Numbered from the stretch's first letter, positions 15,975 through 25,017 are shown. The stretch is 64,000 nt of DNA from Ancrocorticia sp047501485 (GCA_047501485.1 JAZDRN010000013.1:1-64000); one strand, 5' to 3'. The notes: a model not told the origin generated them from the sequence alone. Numbers and translations: made by a program.

Positions 15975-16808
15975 ATGTCCAGGACATATCCCCCTTATTC
16001 CGTGCTCCTGCCGGTCTACCATCGGGACAACCCCGCGGATCTGCGGGAGAGCATAGAGAGCATGCTCGCGCAGACCATTGCCCCCAGCGACTTCGTGATC
16101 GTATGCGACGGGCCACTGACCGACGAATTGGATCGACTGCTCAATGACGTCAGCCGTCTCGCGGACGTGATCCGAGTGCTCAGGCTTCCCGAGAATCGGG
16201 GGCTTGGGATCGCTCTCTCGGCCGGTCTGGACATGTGCCTACATGAACTCGTGGCCAGGATGGATGCGGACGACATAGCGGTGCCGGACCGAGCGCGACT
16301 GCAGTTGGACTGCTTCCTGGACAATCCGGGGGTGGACATCGTCTCGGGTGCGGTCGAAGAGTTCCAAAGCGAGCCACGCGATCTCTCCCAAGCACGCAGA
16401 CTTCCGGAGACGCACGACGAACTGGTGCGCTTCGCCAAGATGCGCAATCCGTTCAATCACCCCTGCGTCATGTACAAGAAGTCCAGCGTGATCAGGGCAG
16501 GCGGGTACCAGGACTTCTTCCGGCTCGAAGACTACTTCCTCTGGGTTCGAATGCTCCAGAACGGTTCACAGGGCATGAATTCGCCGGACGTCCTTCTTCA
16601 TATGCGCATTGGCAACGGCATGTATCGTCGGCGGTCCGGCATGCAGTACGCACGAAGCCAGGCCGGGCTGCTGGGCTATATGCGCAGAACGAACTTCATC
16701 ACCGTCAGGGAATTCTTCAAGGGATTGGCCATACGGATTCCCATGTCGCTCGTTCCCGATCGCGCGCGAAAGTTCGCTTTCGAACGAGTACTCCGAGTGC
16801 GCCCCTAG
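15975..16808 (+). CDS. Family 2 glycosyltransferase
   Basis: This is a glycosyltransferase of 277 residues that starts YSVLLPVYHRDNPADLRESI, with VCDGPLTDEL, PENRGLGIALSAGL and the metal-binding ARMDADDIA. This is the arrangement of GT2 enzymes that extend lipid-linked oligosaccharides (EpsE/WcaA-like). The ATG lies 7 bp after the stop of the phosphoglycosyltransferase, so translation is probably coupled. It may add the second sugar of the repeat unit; donor and linkage cannot be told from sequence. Confidence 0.88.
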   Translation: MSRTYPPYSVLLPVYHRDNPADLRESIESMLAQTIAPSDFVIVCDGPLTDELDRLLNDVSRLADVIRVLRLPENRGLGIALSAGLDMCLHELVARMDADDIAVPDRARLQLDCFLDNPGVDIVSGAVEEFQSEPRDLSQARRLPETHDELVRFAKMRNPFNHPCVMYKKSSVIRAGGYQDFFRLEDYFLWVRMLQNGSQGMNSPDVLLHMRIGNGMYRRRSGMQYARSQAGLLGYMRRTNFITVREFFKGLAIRIPMSLVPDRARKFAFERVLRVRP

Positions 16809-16849
16809 GGCTCCGGCTCCAGGGTGGATCAAGCCGAAGGGTGTGGGCA

Positions 16850-17968
16850 ATGAAAGTGCTCTACGTGATTTCGTCATTGGCAAAGTGCGGGCCCGTCAAT
16901 GTTCTCTACGATATCGTGCAACCGCTGGCCAAGGAGAACGTCGTCGTCGTCGCGACGCTTCGTGCCGAGGGAGAGAACTCCCGGGCGGCGGATTTTGCCG
17001 AGTTGGGTGTGAACGTCGTCCGTTTGACGGACAGCAGGAGCGACTACCTGCGCAATGCCAAGAAGAGGCTGGGTCTGCTGCTGAAGTCATTCCAGCCGGA
17101 GGTGGTGCACACGCACGGCTACAGAGCGGACGTGCTCTGCTCGGGCCTGGACGTTCCCGTGGTCACCACGGTGCACAACAACATCTACGAGGACTTCCGT
17201 GACACCTACGGTCCGATGGTCGGCCGCTTCATGGAGAGATCGCAGGTGCGGGCGCTGAGGTCGATCCCCTATATCGTGGCCTGCTCGCAATCGAACGCGG
17301 ACTACCTTATGCGGGGATATGGGCTGCAGGCCCGGGCGATACGTAACGGCGTCGATCAGGAACGCTTCAGCCAGCCCAGTGGGCAGACCAAGAACCGACT
17401 GCGAGCCACGCTAGGAATGGACTCCGGCCATTACATACTGGTGTCCACCGGGGGATGCTCCGAGCGCAAGCGCACTCTCGATACGATCGCCTCGTTCAAT
17501 AGGGTCCTTGCAGGCCGGGGTTTCGAGCTTTTCATCCTGGGCGGGGGACCGCTGTTGGATAGATGCCGAGAGATCGCCGGCGAGGGGGTGCACGTCCTGG
17601 GCCCCCAGCCGAACGTCGTGGACTATCTGCGCGCAAGTGATCTATTCGTGTCACTCTCCGCCTCCGAGGGGATGCCGTTGGCCGTGTTGGAAGCAATATC
17701 TTGCGGTCTCCCCGTCTTGTTGAGCGACATCGGCCCCCACAAGGAGATAGCCATGGCGATCTGGCAGCCGGGCTCGTGCCAGATTGTCGAACCTGCAGCC
17801 GCGGAGATCGATCGGGCTCTGACGGATCTGCGAGAGAATCCTGACCAGGGCCGCCGTGGAGCCGACGAGATTCTGCAATTCTCCTCGTCAGCGATGGCGG
17901 CGGACTACCTTAGTCTTTACAGGGAGATTGCGGGTAGGAGATCCCGAAAGGACAAGACCGCCGTTTGA
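16850..17968 (+). CDS. Family 4 glycosyltransferase
   Basis: This is a GT-B fold retaining glycosyltransferase of about 372 residues. It has VHTHGYRADVL and HNNIYEDF in the N-domain, IRNGVDQERF, and SASEGMPLAVLEAISCGLPV in the C-domain, whose two Glu (the EX7E motif) bind and activate the donor. The ATG at 16850 is preferred over a GTG at 16841 because MKVLYVISS is the usual family start. It follows the GT2 gene by 41 bp and is 16 bp from the polymerase start. Confidence 0.9.
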   Translation: MKVLYVISSLAKCGPVNVLYDIVQPLAKENVVVVATLRAEGENSRAADFAELGVNVVRLTDSRSDYLRNAKKRLGLLLKSFQPEVVHTHGYRADVLCSGLDVPVVTTVHNNIYEDFRDTYGPMVGRFMERSQVRALRSIPYIVACSQSNADYLMRGYGLQARAIRNGVDQERFSQPSGQTKNRLRATLGMDSGHYILVSTGGCSERKRTLDTIASFNRVLAGRGFELFILGGGPLLDRCREIAGEGVHVLGPQPNVVDYLRASDLFVSLSASEGMPLAVLEAISCGLPVLLSDIGPHKEIAMAIWQPGSCQIVEPAAAEIDRALTDLRENPDQGRRGADEILQFSSSAMAADYLSLYREIAGRRSRKDKTAV

Positions 17969-17984
17969 AGCAAGGAGACGTGAG

Positions 17985-19223
17985 TTGCTGGGTGTCATCG
18001 CACTGATCGGGCTTGTGTTTCCACTCGGTGGCGTAGCCGCCTCGTTCTGGTTGTACTCGCGAGCGAGAAAGGCAGCGATATCCAGTTTGGGTGTGGCGAT
18101 TTCCCTCGCCACTGTGGCCTACTTCTATCGGACGACCGAGGCTGCCGACGTCTATCGGCACATCGAATGGTTGGCGCTCTACCGGCGAGTTCCCTTCTTC
18201 GAGGCATTCGATGCGGGCCACTACCGCTACTTGTACGCATGGGATGCCCTGTCTTGGACGGTCGCGCACATCGGCAACCCCTATCTGTTGCAGGCCGCGG
18301 TTACCCTGATCGCCTACGCGATCATCTCCTACGTTCTGTTCGACAGTGGGAATCGGGCGAGGGCGAGCACCGGGCAGGTCCTCATGGTGTGGATCCTCGT
18401 GTTCAGCTCTATCCCGATCCTGGGAATCGTGTCCGGAATGCGCAACTCGTTGGCGGTGCTGATATGCGCGCTCGCCGTATATCGAGAGCTTGTCCAACGC
18501 AAGAGCCGGGTCAGCAGCCTCGCGCTCTTCGTCGTCGCACTCCTCATTCACCGATCGGTCATCGTGATCTTCGTGATCTGGCTGGTTTTCCCCCTCCTCA
18601 AGAGGGTCAATCGCACAGCGGTGATCCTGACCTTCGTCGCGGCTGCCTCCATCACCATGTTGGCCCCGCTCCTGCTGGGCAATCTTCAAGGGGCATCCGG
18701 GCTCCTCCCCTCGATCCTCGCCGAGGCGCTGGGCTCCTCCATCGACGCCGGCACCGAGAACTCCTGGTCCGCGACGCAAGCGGCGAGCTTCAATACCAGG
18801 GTCAACAACCTGGTCTCGCTCATGATGATAGCCCTTTTGATACTGAAGACCGTCTTGCTGAATCGTCGATTGCGGGCGCTGCCGGATGCGGAGTCTCCTG
18901 CAGAAATCGAACAGCGCCGGGCCACCTTGCGCCTGTTCTCCTTTTTCCTGATCGTGGCCAGCGCTGCGATGGGGCTGATGGTCAGTTTCGTCGTCGAAGG
19001 CGATCGTTTCCTCACGATCGTCTATCTGTTGGGCTTCGTCGTCTACCTGGCGATGCGTCAGCTGACGGGGGCCAAGAGCTCCCTTGTCGACTACGCGATC
19101 TTCGTATTGGCGGGGGTGCTCTTGCTGCTCCATGTGTACTCGTTGGTATACGGCATAGAGCAGTACATGATATGGAGCCTGGTGAAAGCAGTCTTCTTCG
19201 CGCCTCTCAATCTCTTCGCCTGA
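17985..19223 (+). CDS. EpsG/Wzy-like polysaccharide polymerase
   Basis: This is an integral membrane protein of about 412 residues and 10-12 helices. It contains YRHIEWLALYRRVPFFEAFDAG in an early loop, SGMRNSLAVLI, ALLIHRSVIVIFV and EGDRFLTIVYLLG, which resemble the EpsG family of repeat-unit polymerases (conserved Arg after a Gly-x-Arg and a His-Arg/His-x-Ser pair). The frame is open far into the previous gene. The TTG at 17985 is chosen because AAGGAG lies seven bases before it. It is the last gene of the run that begins with the phosphoglycosyltransferase and should polymerise the flipped units. Confidence 0.8.
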   Translation: MLGVIALIGLVFPLGGVAASFWLYSRARKAAISSLGVAISLATVAYFYRTTEAADVYRHIEWLALYRRVPFFEAFDAGHYRYLYAWDALSWTVAHIGNPYLLQAAVTLIAYAIISYVLFDSGNRARASTGQVLMVWILVFSSIPILGIVSGMRNSLAVLICALAVYRELVQRKSRVSSLALFVVALLIHRSVIVIFVIWLVFPLLKRVNRTAVILTFVAAASITMLAPLLLGNLQGASGLLPSILAEALGSSIDAGTENSWSATQAASFNTRVNNLVSLMMIALLILKTVLLNRRLRALPDAESPAEIEQRRATLRLFSFFLIVASAAMGLMVSFVVEGDRFLTIVYLLGFVVYLAMRQLTGAKSSLVDYAIFVLAGVLLLLHVYSLVYGIEQYMIWSLVKAVFFAPLNLFA

Positions 19224-19301
19224 CGGAGCATGGAAGGCTATCGAGTAAGTAATGGCAGGAAAGCAAGGCGACGACGACGTTTTGTTCACGTGGACCGCCT
19301 T

Positions 19302-19315
19302 CACCCATACGGGTG
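19302..19315. promoter_or_regulatory. Palindrome CACCC-ATAC-GGGTG before the second BY-kinase gene
   Basis: This is a perfect dyad with the same 5-4-5 layout as the TACCC-N4-GGGTA sites, with a compensating T-to-C/A-to-G change in both arms. It lies 74 bp before the TTG start, in the only promoter-sized gap before this gene. Confidence 0.5.
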
Positions 19316-19388
19316 TTGGTATTGATGTAGATTTGTGCGAGCATGACTGCAGATTGAGTTATCACGCCCTGAGAATTAAGGACCGATC

Positions 19389-20828
19389 TTGGAACTGCAC
19401 GACTATCTGATGATCCTCCGAAAGAGCTGGGTCCTGATCCTCACAGTGACGATGCTCTGTGTGGGCGGCGCGGCCGTGTGGTCATTGACCAGGACGCCGC
19501 AATACGAGGCAACGACCGAGCTGTTCGTATCCGTGAGGTCCAACGAGGCGTCGGTAGGCGATCTCTCGCAGGGATCCTCCTTCGCGCAGGAGGCGGTCAC
19601 CTCCTACGTCACCATTGTCAATCGTGCCATCGTGTTGGACCAGGTCATCGAGGAGCTGGACTTGCCCATCACCCGTGATGAGCTCGCAGAGCAGATAAGT
19701 GCTGACTCGCCGCCGGACACCGTTCTCATCAGGATTTACGCGACCGATCCGGATCCGGAGCAGGCTGCCCTACTGGCCAACACCACCAGCGAGGTGTTCA
19801 GCGAGGTAGTCTCCGATGAACTCGAGAATGTGGACGAGGGCTCACCAGCCCGCGTGCAGGTTAAGACCGTGCAATCGGCCACCGTCCCCACCTCTGCTGT
19901 CACCCCGCAGGTGCCTCTGAACCTCGCCGTCGGCCTCGTCGCTGGGCTCGCTCTCGGCATCTTGATCGCGGTCCTCCGCTCCGTGCTGGACACCAAGATC
20001 CGCTCGAAAGAGGACGTTGCTGTGGTGACGGGTTTGCCGGTGTTGGGGGTGATTGGTCGTGATGGTGGGGCTGGGGTGCGTCCGTTGGTGGCGGTGCAGG
20101 ATCCTGGGAGTCCTTTGGTGGAGGCGTATCGGGTGTTGCGGACGAATTTGCGGTATGTGGATGTGGGGGATGGGTTGACGTCGGTGGTGGTGACGTCGGC
20201 TGGTCCGGGTGAGGGTAAGAGTACGACGGCGGCTAATTTGGCGATTGTGATGGCGGATGCGGGGCGTCGTGTGGCGTTGGTGGATGCTGATCTGCGTAAG
20301 CCGTCGGTTGCGGGGAAGTTGGGTGTTGAGGGTGGTGTTGGGTTGTCTGATGTGTTGATTGGGCAGGTGTCGTTGGAGGGGGCGTTGCAGCAGTGGGGGA
20401 AGAATCAGTTGTTTGTGTTGCCGGCGGGGCGTGTTCCTCCTAATCCGAGTGAGTTGTTGGGGTCTTCGGCGATGGAGAAGGTGTTGGAGGCGTTGTCGGG
20501 GGTTTTTGATTATGTGATTGTTGATGCTCCTCCGGCGTTGGTGGTGACGGATGCTGCGGTGTTGTCGCGGTCGACGGGTGGGGTGTTGGTGGTTGCTGCT
20601 TCTGGTCGGGTTGGTCGTGTGGAGTTGGGTGGTGCGGTGGAGTCGTTGCGGAAGGTGGGTGGGAAGGTTGTGGGGGTTGTGGTGACAATGGTTCCTACTA
20701 AAGGCCCCGACACCTACGGATACGGCAACTACGTCTACAAGTCGTATGGCGAGGAAGTCTCGCCCACGAAGGCTCCGACCGGGCTCGACCTGGGGTCTTT
20801 CTCGCAGGATAAGGCTGCGGACTCGTAG
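19389..20828 (+). CDS. Wzz/BY-kinase fusion, copy 2, with tyrosine cluster
   Basis: This is a 479-residue chain-length regulator and tyrosine autokinase. It has a Wzz domain between two helices (about residues 11-31 and 178-200) and the same ATPase domain as copy 1 with intact Walker A, A' and B. Its C-terminus reads TYGYGNYVYKSYGEE, with Tyr at about 443, 445, 448, 450 and 453, the usual autophosphorylation cluster. The TTG start is supported by AAGGA six bases upstream. Bases 20013-20716 form the cassette shared with copy 1. Phosphorylation cycling with the phosphatase at 23095 should control polymer assembly. Confidence 0.92.
   Translation: MELHDYLMILRKSWVLILTVTMLCVGGAAVWSLTRTPQYEATTELFVSVRSNEASVGDLSQGSSFAQEAVTSYVTIVNRAIVLDQVIEELDLPITRDELAEQISADSPPDTVLIRIYATDPDPEQAALLANTTSEVFSEVVSDELENVDEGSPARVQVKTVQSATVPTSAVTPQVPLNLAVGLVAGLALGILIAVLRSVLDTKIRSKEDVAVVTGLPVLGVIGRDGGAGVRPLVAVQDPGSPLVEAYRVLRTNLRYVDVGDGLTSVVVTSAGPGEGKSTTAANLAIVMADAGRRVALVDADLRKPSVAGKLGVEGGVGLSDVLIGQVSLEGALQQWGKNQLFVLPAGRVPPNPSELLGSSAMEKVLEALSGVFDYVIVDAPPALVVTDAAVLSRSTGGVLVVAASGRVGRVELGGAVESLRKVGGKVVGVVVTMVPTKGPDTYGYGNYVYKSYGEEVSPTKAPTGLDLGSFSQDKAADS
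20013..20716 (+). repeat. 704-bp near-identical kinase cassette, copy 2
   Basis: This is the partner of 13959-14662, in direct orientation 6054 bp downstream. Homology ends exactly where the two proteins diverge into a tyrosine-rich tail (this copy) or a tail without tyrosines (copy 1). Confidence 0.92.
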
Positions 20829-21019
20829 CTCTGGTCTGTGAAACGCGCATCGGTTCCGTTCGCGTCCACTCGTCGTTCAAGATCGCGATTCCGGGCGAAA
20901 CGAAAGGCTTTCGGGTATCGTGGAGACAGTTGTTGAATCGTTTCCGGTTCGCGCCACGAACCGAGAGACCGCAATCGACCTGCCCTGTGATGGACGAAAC
21001 GGATGAGGTTCTCTCTCCC

Positions 21020-21970
21020 ATGCAATTGACGGTCGTGACAGAAAAGCCGGAATGGGACCGCATCATCCACAGTTTTCCGTTCTGGGACGTGGCCCATGAA
21101 TGGGGTTATTTCCAGGCGTACAGGGCGCGCCAACGCGAGTGCTCTTCACGGCAGGTGCTGCTGTACCTCGAACGCGATGGCAATCGGATCGCCTACCCGT
21201 TCTTCCTCAAGGAGCGGCAGGAGGGCGAATACGTCCTTGAAGCCGTGTACGGATATACGGGAGCGCTCTTCACGGGCACGGATTTCGATGGCTCCTGGGC
21301 GAATTTCCAAGGTGAGGTCAAGCGCTTCTGCGTGGAGAACGATATCGTCGCCGTCAGCGAGAAGTTTCACCCACTGCTGCAGAACCAGTACCCCATTCTG
21401 CCCGAGAGCAAGCCGGAGCTGCGGCGCCAGGTGGTTCTGCTTCGAACAAGAAGTGGCGACGATCTGCTGGCCAACTATCGTCGCAAGAACGTGCGCAAAC
21501 GCGTGCGGCAAGCGCGTGAGAAGGGGATCGTGGTCACCACGGGTGGCGCCGAGGGCATCGAGGAGGCGCTCACTCTCTATCGGCAGACTATGCGCCGCAA
21601 TCAGGCCGAGGATATCTACTACTTCGAGAAGGGGTTCTTCGAGGCCTTCTTCGCGGAGCTCCCGGGCAGATGCACCTTCTTCTTCGCACGTCTCGGGCAG
21701 GAGCTGGCGGCCATGACGCTGGCGCTGCACTCGCCGCATTGCGTCTACCTGTTCGTGGGCGGGATGGCGAGTGAGTATCGGGATTACCATCCCAACTATC
21801 TGCTGCAACATGAGATGCTTGAGCACTTCCACGCGATGGGCGTTCCGTATGTGAACGACGGCGGTGGAAGAACCTCCGATCCGGATGACTCACTGCTTAT
21901 TTTCAAACGCGGTTTCACCAAGGAGGAGCCCGTGGACTACTACGTTGGAAGCACTCCCGTCTCGCATTAG
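21020..21970 (+). CDS. FemAB/GNAT-type acyltransferase-like protein of the polysaccharide locus
   Basis: This protein of about 316 residues resembles the FemAB-like GNAT family. ANYRRKNVRKRVRQAREKGIVV and the later FFFARLGQELAAMTLALHSP, YLFVGGMASEYRDYHPNYLLQHEML and YVNDGGGRTSDPDDSLLIFKRGF fit the conserved second half. Relatives transfer aminoacyl groups to cell-wall peptides or act in polysaccharide export loci, where they may add amino acids or acyl groups to sugars. The substrate is unknown. The ATG at 21020 has GATGAGG about twelve bases upstream; an ATG at 20990 lacks any ribosome site. Its place beside the second BY-kinase suggests decoration of the polymer. Confidence 0.72.
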   Translation: MQLTVVTEKPEWDRIIHSFPFWDVAHEWGYFQAYRARQRECSSRQVLLYLERDGNRIAYPFFLKERQEGEYVLEAVYGYTGALFTGTDFDGSWANFQGEVKRFCVENDIVAVSEKFHPLLQNQYPILPESKPELRRQVVLLRTRSGDDLLANYRRKNVRKRVRQAREKGIVVTTGGAEGIEEALTLYRQTMRRNQAEDIYYFEKGFFEAFFAELPGRCTFFFARLGQELAAMTLALHSPHCVYLFVGGMASEYRDYHPNYLLQHEMLEHFHAMGVPYVNDGGGRTSDPDDSLLIFKRGFTKEEPVDYYVGSTPVSH

Positions 21971-22102
21971 GGGCTGGTGCCGCTACAGCTGCACCGTGCG
22001 AATACGTACGAGGCGGGGTGCGAACACGTGTGTGGCGAGATGCGCGGCCGCGTGGATTCCGTTGCGGTTTCGCTGGTCGGGGGCAGTGCAGCTGGACGCG
22101 AC

Positions 22103-23098
22103 CTACCGCCAGCTGGCTCCGTTATCGGAGGAACGGCGCACGTTCTCATCGGCGAGCAACCACAATGTGCCGTCGGGGCTTTCCGAAATGCTGGTCTGGC
22201 CGGCCGTCGCGGCCAGGTCCGGCGCGCACTGCTCTCCGGTGACCGCGAGAGAGGAATCCAAAGAACGAATCGCGACGCCCTCGGCGCATGCGGGATTCCC
22301 CAGCGCGGTGGTCAGGACGCGATCGCCCGCGAACGCCATTGCGTCGATGCCCTCGATGGGCTCGGACTCGGTCCACGAGGCGCCGGCATCCGAGGAGCTG
22401 ACGACGCGGCCATCCGTGCACAGCCCGGCTACGGAATCATTCCCGTTCGATGTCAGTTGCCGCAACGCACATGGCGCTTCGACAGGAGTGCTCTCCGGCC
22501 CCATGATCATCTGAGAATCAGTGGGATCGATGTACCAGGACACCTCGAGAACGCCGGCCGCCACCTCCCAGTCGTTGCCTGAGGTATACGTCTGGCCGGC
22601 GGAGGCAGAGGAGCAATCCGCCAGGTTCTGCCCCACGAAGGAAGCGTAGCCGGTATTCCCGGGGCGGACGGACTGAATCGCACCGATACCGAGACGCGCG
22701 CCGACGTCGAACGAGGCCCAGGTTGCACCGCCGTCCTCGGTCACGGCGATCGACGAACCGCCTTCCGGGCAGGAACCGGCGATGGCCCGGTACGCGGAAT
22801 CTTCCCCGGTGGCCACGATGAGCTGGGGCGCGGGGGAGAAGGCCTCTGCCGGTGAATCTCCCCCGCCGGACTCGCCCGGTTCCGACGGGCCCGTATTCGC
22901 TGACGCCGATGGAGCTGATGGGGCCGAGGTGACGCGTGAGGTAGCCTCCGCTGCCGAGGCGTCGCCCCTTCCGTGCTTGATGGCGAGGAAGCACAGGACC
23001 AACACGACGAGTGTCAGAACGATCAGCGCGGTGGCCTTGAGAACCGAGGAAGCCTCGACTCGGGACCTGCTGCGTGACCGCTTTGACTGCTTCCTCAT
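22103..23098 (-). CDS. Membrane-anchored Asp-box (BNR-like) protein
   Basis: A basic N-terminus and one helix (ALIVLTLVVLVLCFLAI, about 29-45) are followed by a Ser/Pro/Gly linker and an extracytoplasmic domain of about 240 residues. At least three Asp-box motifs are visible: TEDGGATW, SSDAGASW and SSDNGASW, the last at the very C-terminus. Asp boxes are structural turns of beta-propellers such as sialidases and photosystem assembly factors. I see no sialidase catalytic residues (no FRIP), so a binding or sensing role is more likely. The start overlaps the stop of the phosphatase gene by 4 bp (ATGA), so the two are translationally coupled. Confidence 0.72.
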   Translation of the reverse strand: MRKQSKRSRSRSRVEASSVLKATALIVLTLVVLVLCFLAIKHGRGDASAAEATSRVTSAPSAPSASANTGPSEPGESGGGDSPAEAFSPAPQLIVATGEDSAYRAIAGSCPEGGSSIAVTEDGGATWASFDVGARLGIGAIQSVRPGNTGYASFVGQNLADCSSASAGQTYTSGNDWEVAAGVLEVSWYIDPTDSQMIMGPESTPVEAPCALRQLTSNGNDSVAGLCTDGRVVSSSDAGASWTESEPIEGIDAMAFAGDRVLTTALGNPACAEGVAIRSLDSSLAVTGEQCAPDLAATAGQTSISESPDGTLWLLADENVRRSSDNGASWR

Positions 23099-24165
23099 TT
23101 TGGGTACCGCCGATGCTTTCCTCGATCAGCCTTGGGGACGGGCAGATCGCGTGATGTGGACATGATTCGGCGCCGGTTATTCGCGTGATCAGGATTCTTC
23201 GGGTTGAAGGTGTGTTTGCCTGAACGTTGCGAGACCGTCGCCTCGTCCAAGCCTAGCTGAATTCCCTTGCCGTGGGTTGGCGGGCCGTCGCCTTGAAACG
23301 CGGGGAATTCAAAGGTGTCGGGGTCGATTCCGGGACGAGTCCTGACGATTTGGCCGATAGGGGCCGGGGTATTCATCGAGGTTTGGTTCGAAACGGATGG
23401 AGAGTGAGGTACATCATGCTGTGGTGAAGGAGAGGTCTGCGAGGGTGAGGATTCCGTTTCGCTGTTCCGAGGCGCCGTGGCCGGAGCGGAAGGGAGCGCG
23501 TTGGGAGAGGGCGCCGGATCACTCGCCGGCCGCGGTGAGAGCTGGGGCTCGGCTTCCTGCCTCGCGGCCGTCAGCTGGGATGCAAGGCGTTCGACACGCT
23601 GTAAGAAATCGACGATCGCACGGTGCGCGGTGACGAGCTGGTCCGCCGCGATGCGGTAGGTCTTCTTGTCCTCGCCGAAAGGGTCGACGATGTCATAGTC
23701 CTCGCTGTTGGACGGCGCGGGAACGGTGCCGCGTATCTGATGGACGGCGACCGCGACTGTCTTCAGCGGCTCCGTGCCCTGCGCGAGAAGTTCGATGAGG
23801 TCGGCTTCCCTCACGTGGGGAGCAAGGTGAGCGTACTCGCGCATCGTGAAGACACGACTTGAGGCGGAGGGGAGCATTCGCACAATGCGACGGCGGTGGC
23901 GCAGCGTGGCGGTGAGGACGAGGTCGGCATCGCGAATCTCGTTGGCGGTTATCTGATGCGGCTTATGCTCCACAATGGCATCCAGGCCGAGTTGGCGGGC
24001 GATCTTTGCCTGCTGTTCGGGGACCTCGCCACCGCGCACGGCGCGGGTTCCCCCACTGGAGATCGAGAAGTGCTCGGGGTTGAGTGCATTCCTCAAGAAG
24101 TACTCGGAAAGCGGTGAGCGGCAGATATTTCCCGTGCAAACGGCCACGATATTCAGTGGCTCCAT
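23095..24165 (-). CDS. Low-molecular-weight protein tyrosine phosphatase with long tail
   Basis: The first 195 or so residues form a Wzb-type phosphatase. The catalytic loop VCTGNICRSP (Cys10 to Arg16) and the general-acid DPFG (Asp161) are both intact. A tail of about 150 residues rich in Pro, Ser, Thr and Gln follows and ends in a basic stretch, which is unusual for a family normally near 150-200 residues. It should remove phosphate from the tyrosine cluster of the BY-kinase at 19389 and so reset polymer assembly. The ATG at 24165 is preceded by AGGGGG at eight bases; the upstream extension is not protein-like. The coupled Asp-box gene may report on its activity. Confidence 0.88.
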   Translation of the reverse strand: MEPLNIVAVCTGNICRSPLSEYFLRNALNPEHFSISSGGTRAVRGGEVPEQQAKIARQLGLDAIVEHKPHQITANEIRDADLVLTATLRHRRRIVRMLPSASSRVFTMREYAHLAPHVREADLIELLAQGTEPLKTVAVAVHQIRGTVPAPSNSEDYDIVDPFGEDKKTYRIAADQLVTAHRAIVDFLQRVERLASQLTAARQEAEPQLSPRPASDPAPSPNALPSAPATAPRNSETESSPSQTSPSPQHDVPHSPSVSNQTSMNTPAPIGQIVRTRPGIDPDTFEFPAFQGDGPPTHGKGIQLGLDEATVSQRSGKHTFNPKNPDHANNRRRIMSTSRDLPVPKADRGKHRRYPK

Positions 24166-24564
24166 TGAGGTGTGCCCCCTGCGGTGAGTCGGGTGTCTTA
24201 GACCAGTGTGGGCGCGATTCATGCCTGCTGCGGGCTGAGGTGTGCCCACGAGGGAGAAATAACGACAGGTTCAAAGATACCCGAATGGGATTGTGCGCGG
24301 GCGTGAACTTGATTATGCGGATGGTGTGGACTGAACACCAGGACGGCGAAGGTGGACGGTGAGAGGCCGCTGTCTGGCTCGCTGGGAGATGGTTCGTGTG
24401 GAAGGGAGCCGGGCCGCCGTCGTGCCCCCGTGGAAAGGGCTGGGTACCCGCGGAAGGAGTGGGGAATGGGTATCGTGCGGAGTGATCACCCACCCATTTG
24501 TGCTTTGGCTACTCACGCGATTGAATACGGAAGGACCGAGTACCGATGTTCGAGGGAGAACGAG
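24166..24564. other. Divergent non-coding gap, about 400 bp
   Basis: This gap separates the divergent phosphatase and DUF5663-like genes and must hold both promoters. TACCC-GAAT-GGGAT (24278-24291) is a degraded relative of the locus palindrome, too weak to count firmly. No convincing small gene was seen. Confidence 0.5.
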
Positions 24565-25017
24565 ATGAGCGTGCCCAACCCGGGCGATGAGTTTCTGGCA
24601 CGAGTGGGACTCGGCAGTATGGAACCGGAGATGCGCGCATCCTTCCTGGCATACATGTTCGAGTGGGTGCAGAATGAGATCGGCGACCGGCTCACGGAAG
24701 GGCTATCCGAGGAGCAGGTCAAGGAATTCGAGGCCATCATGGGCGGGGATACCGCCGTCGTCGACAACTGGATCGCGGAGAACGCGCCGGACTACCGCGA
24801 GGATGAGCGCTACTCGCGAATGAAACGAAGCTTCGAGAACGCCGACGACGCCACACTCCGCAAGGAGTATGCGAGCTCGCGTTGGATCGAGGTGGTTCGC
24901 CCAGACTTCAAGGACGTCACCACTGCCGTATGGCTGGATGTCGAGAGCACGATCCGGCAGAACCGGGACGAGATCCTTGCCGCGAGCATCGAGCCGGAGG
25001 AGAAACAGCCGGAGTGA
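24565..25017 (+). CDS. DUF5663-like small acidic protein
   Basis: This is an acidic protein of 150 residues with no signal or membrane segment. Its first 75 residues (LARVGLGSMEPEMRASFLAYMFEWVQNEIGDRLTEGLSEEQVKEFE) resemble DUF5663, a short helical domain of unknown function. The second half is helical and rich in Arg, Asp and Glu. The ATG has GAGGGAG six bases upstream. It is convergent with the helicase gene and divergent from the phosphatase gene. No function can be assigned. Confidence 0.7.
   Translation: MSVPNPGDEFLARVGLGSMEPEMRASFLAYMFEWVQNEIGDRLTEGLSEEQVKEFEAIMGGDTAVVDNWIAENAPDYREDERYSRMKRSFENADDATLRKEYASSRWIEVVRPDFKDVTTAVWLDVESTIRQNRDEILAASIEPEEKQPE

Noticed and set aside
7687..19315. 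TACCC-N4-GGGTA sites as copper-responsive CsoR/RicR operators
   Set aside because: The GC-box look is similar, but the spacer is four bases rather than the usual CsoR layout, and no copper gene or CsoR protein is in the window. The target genes make polysaccharide.
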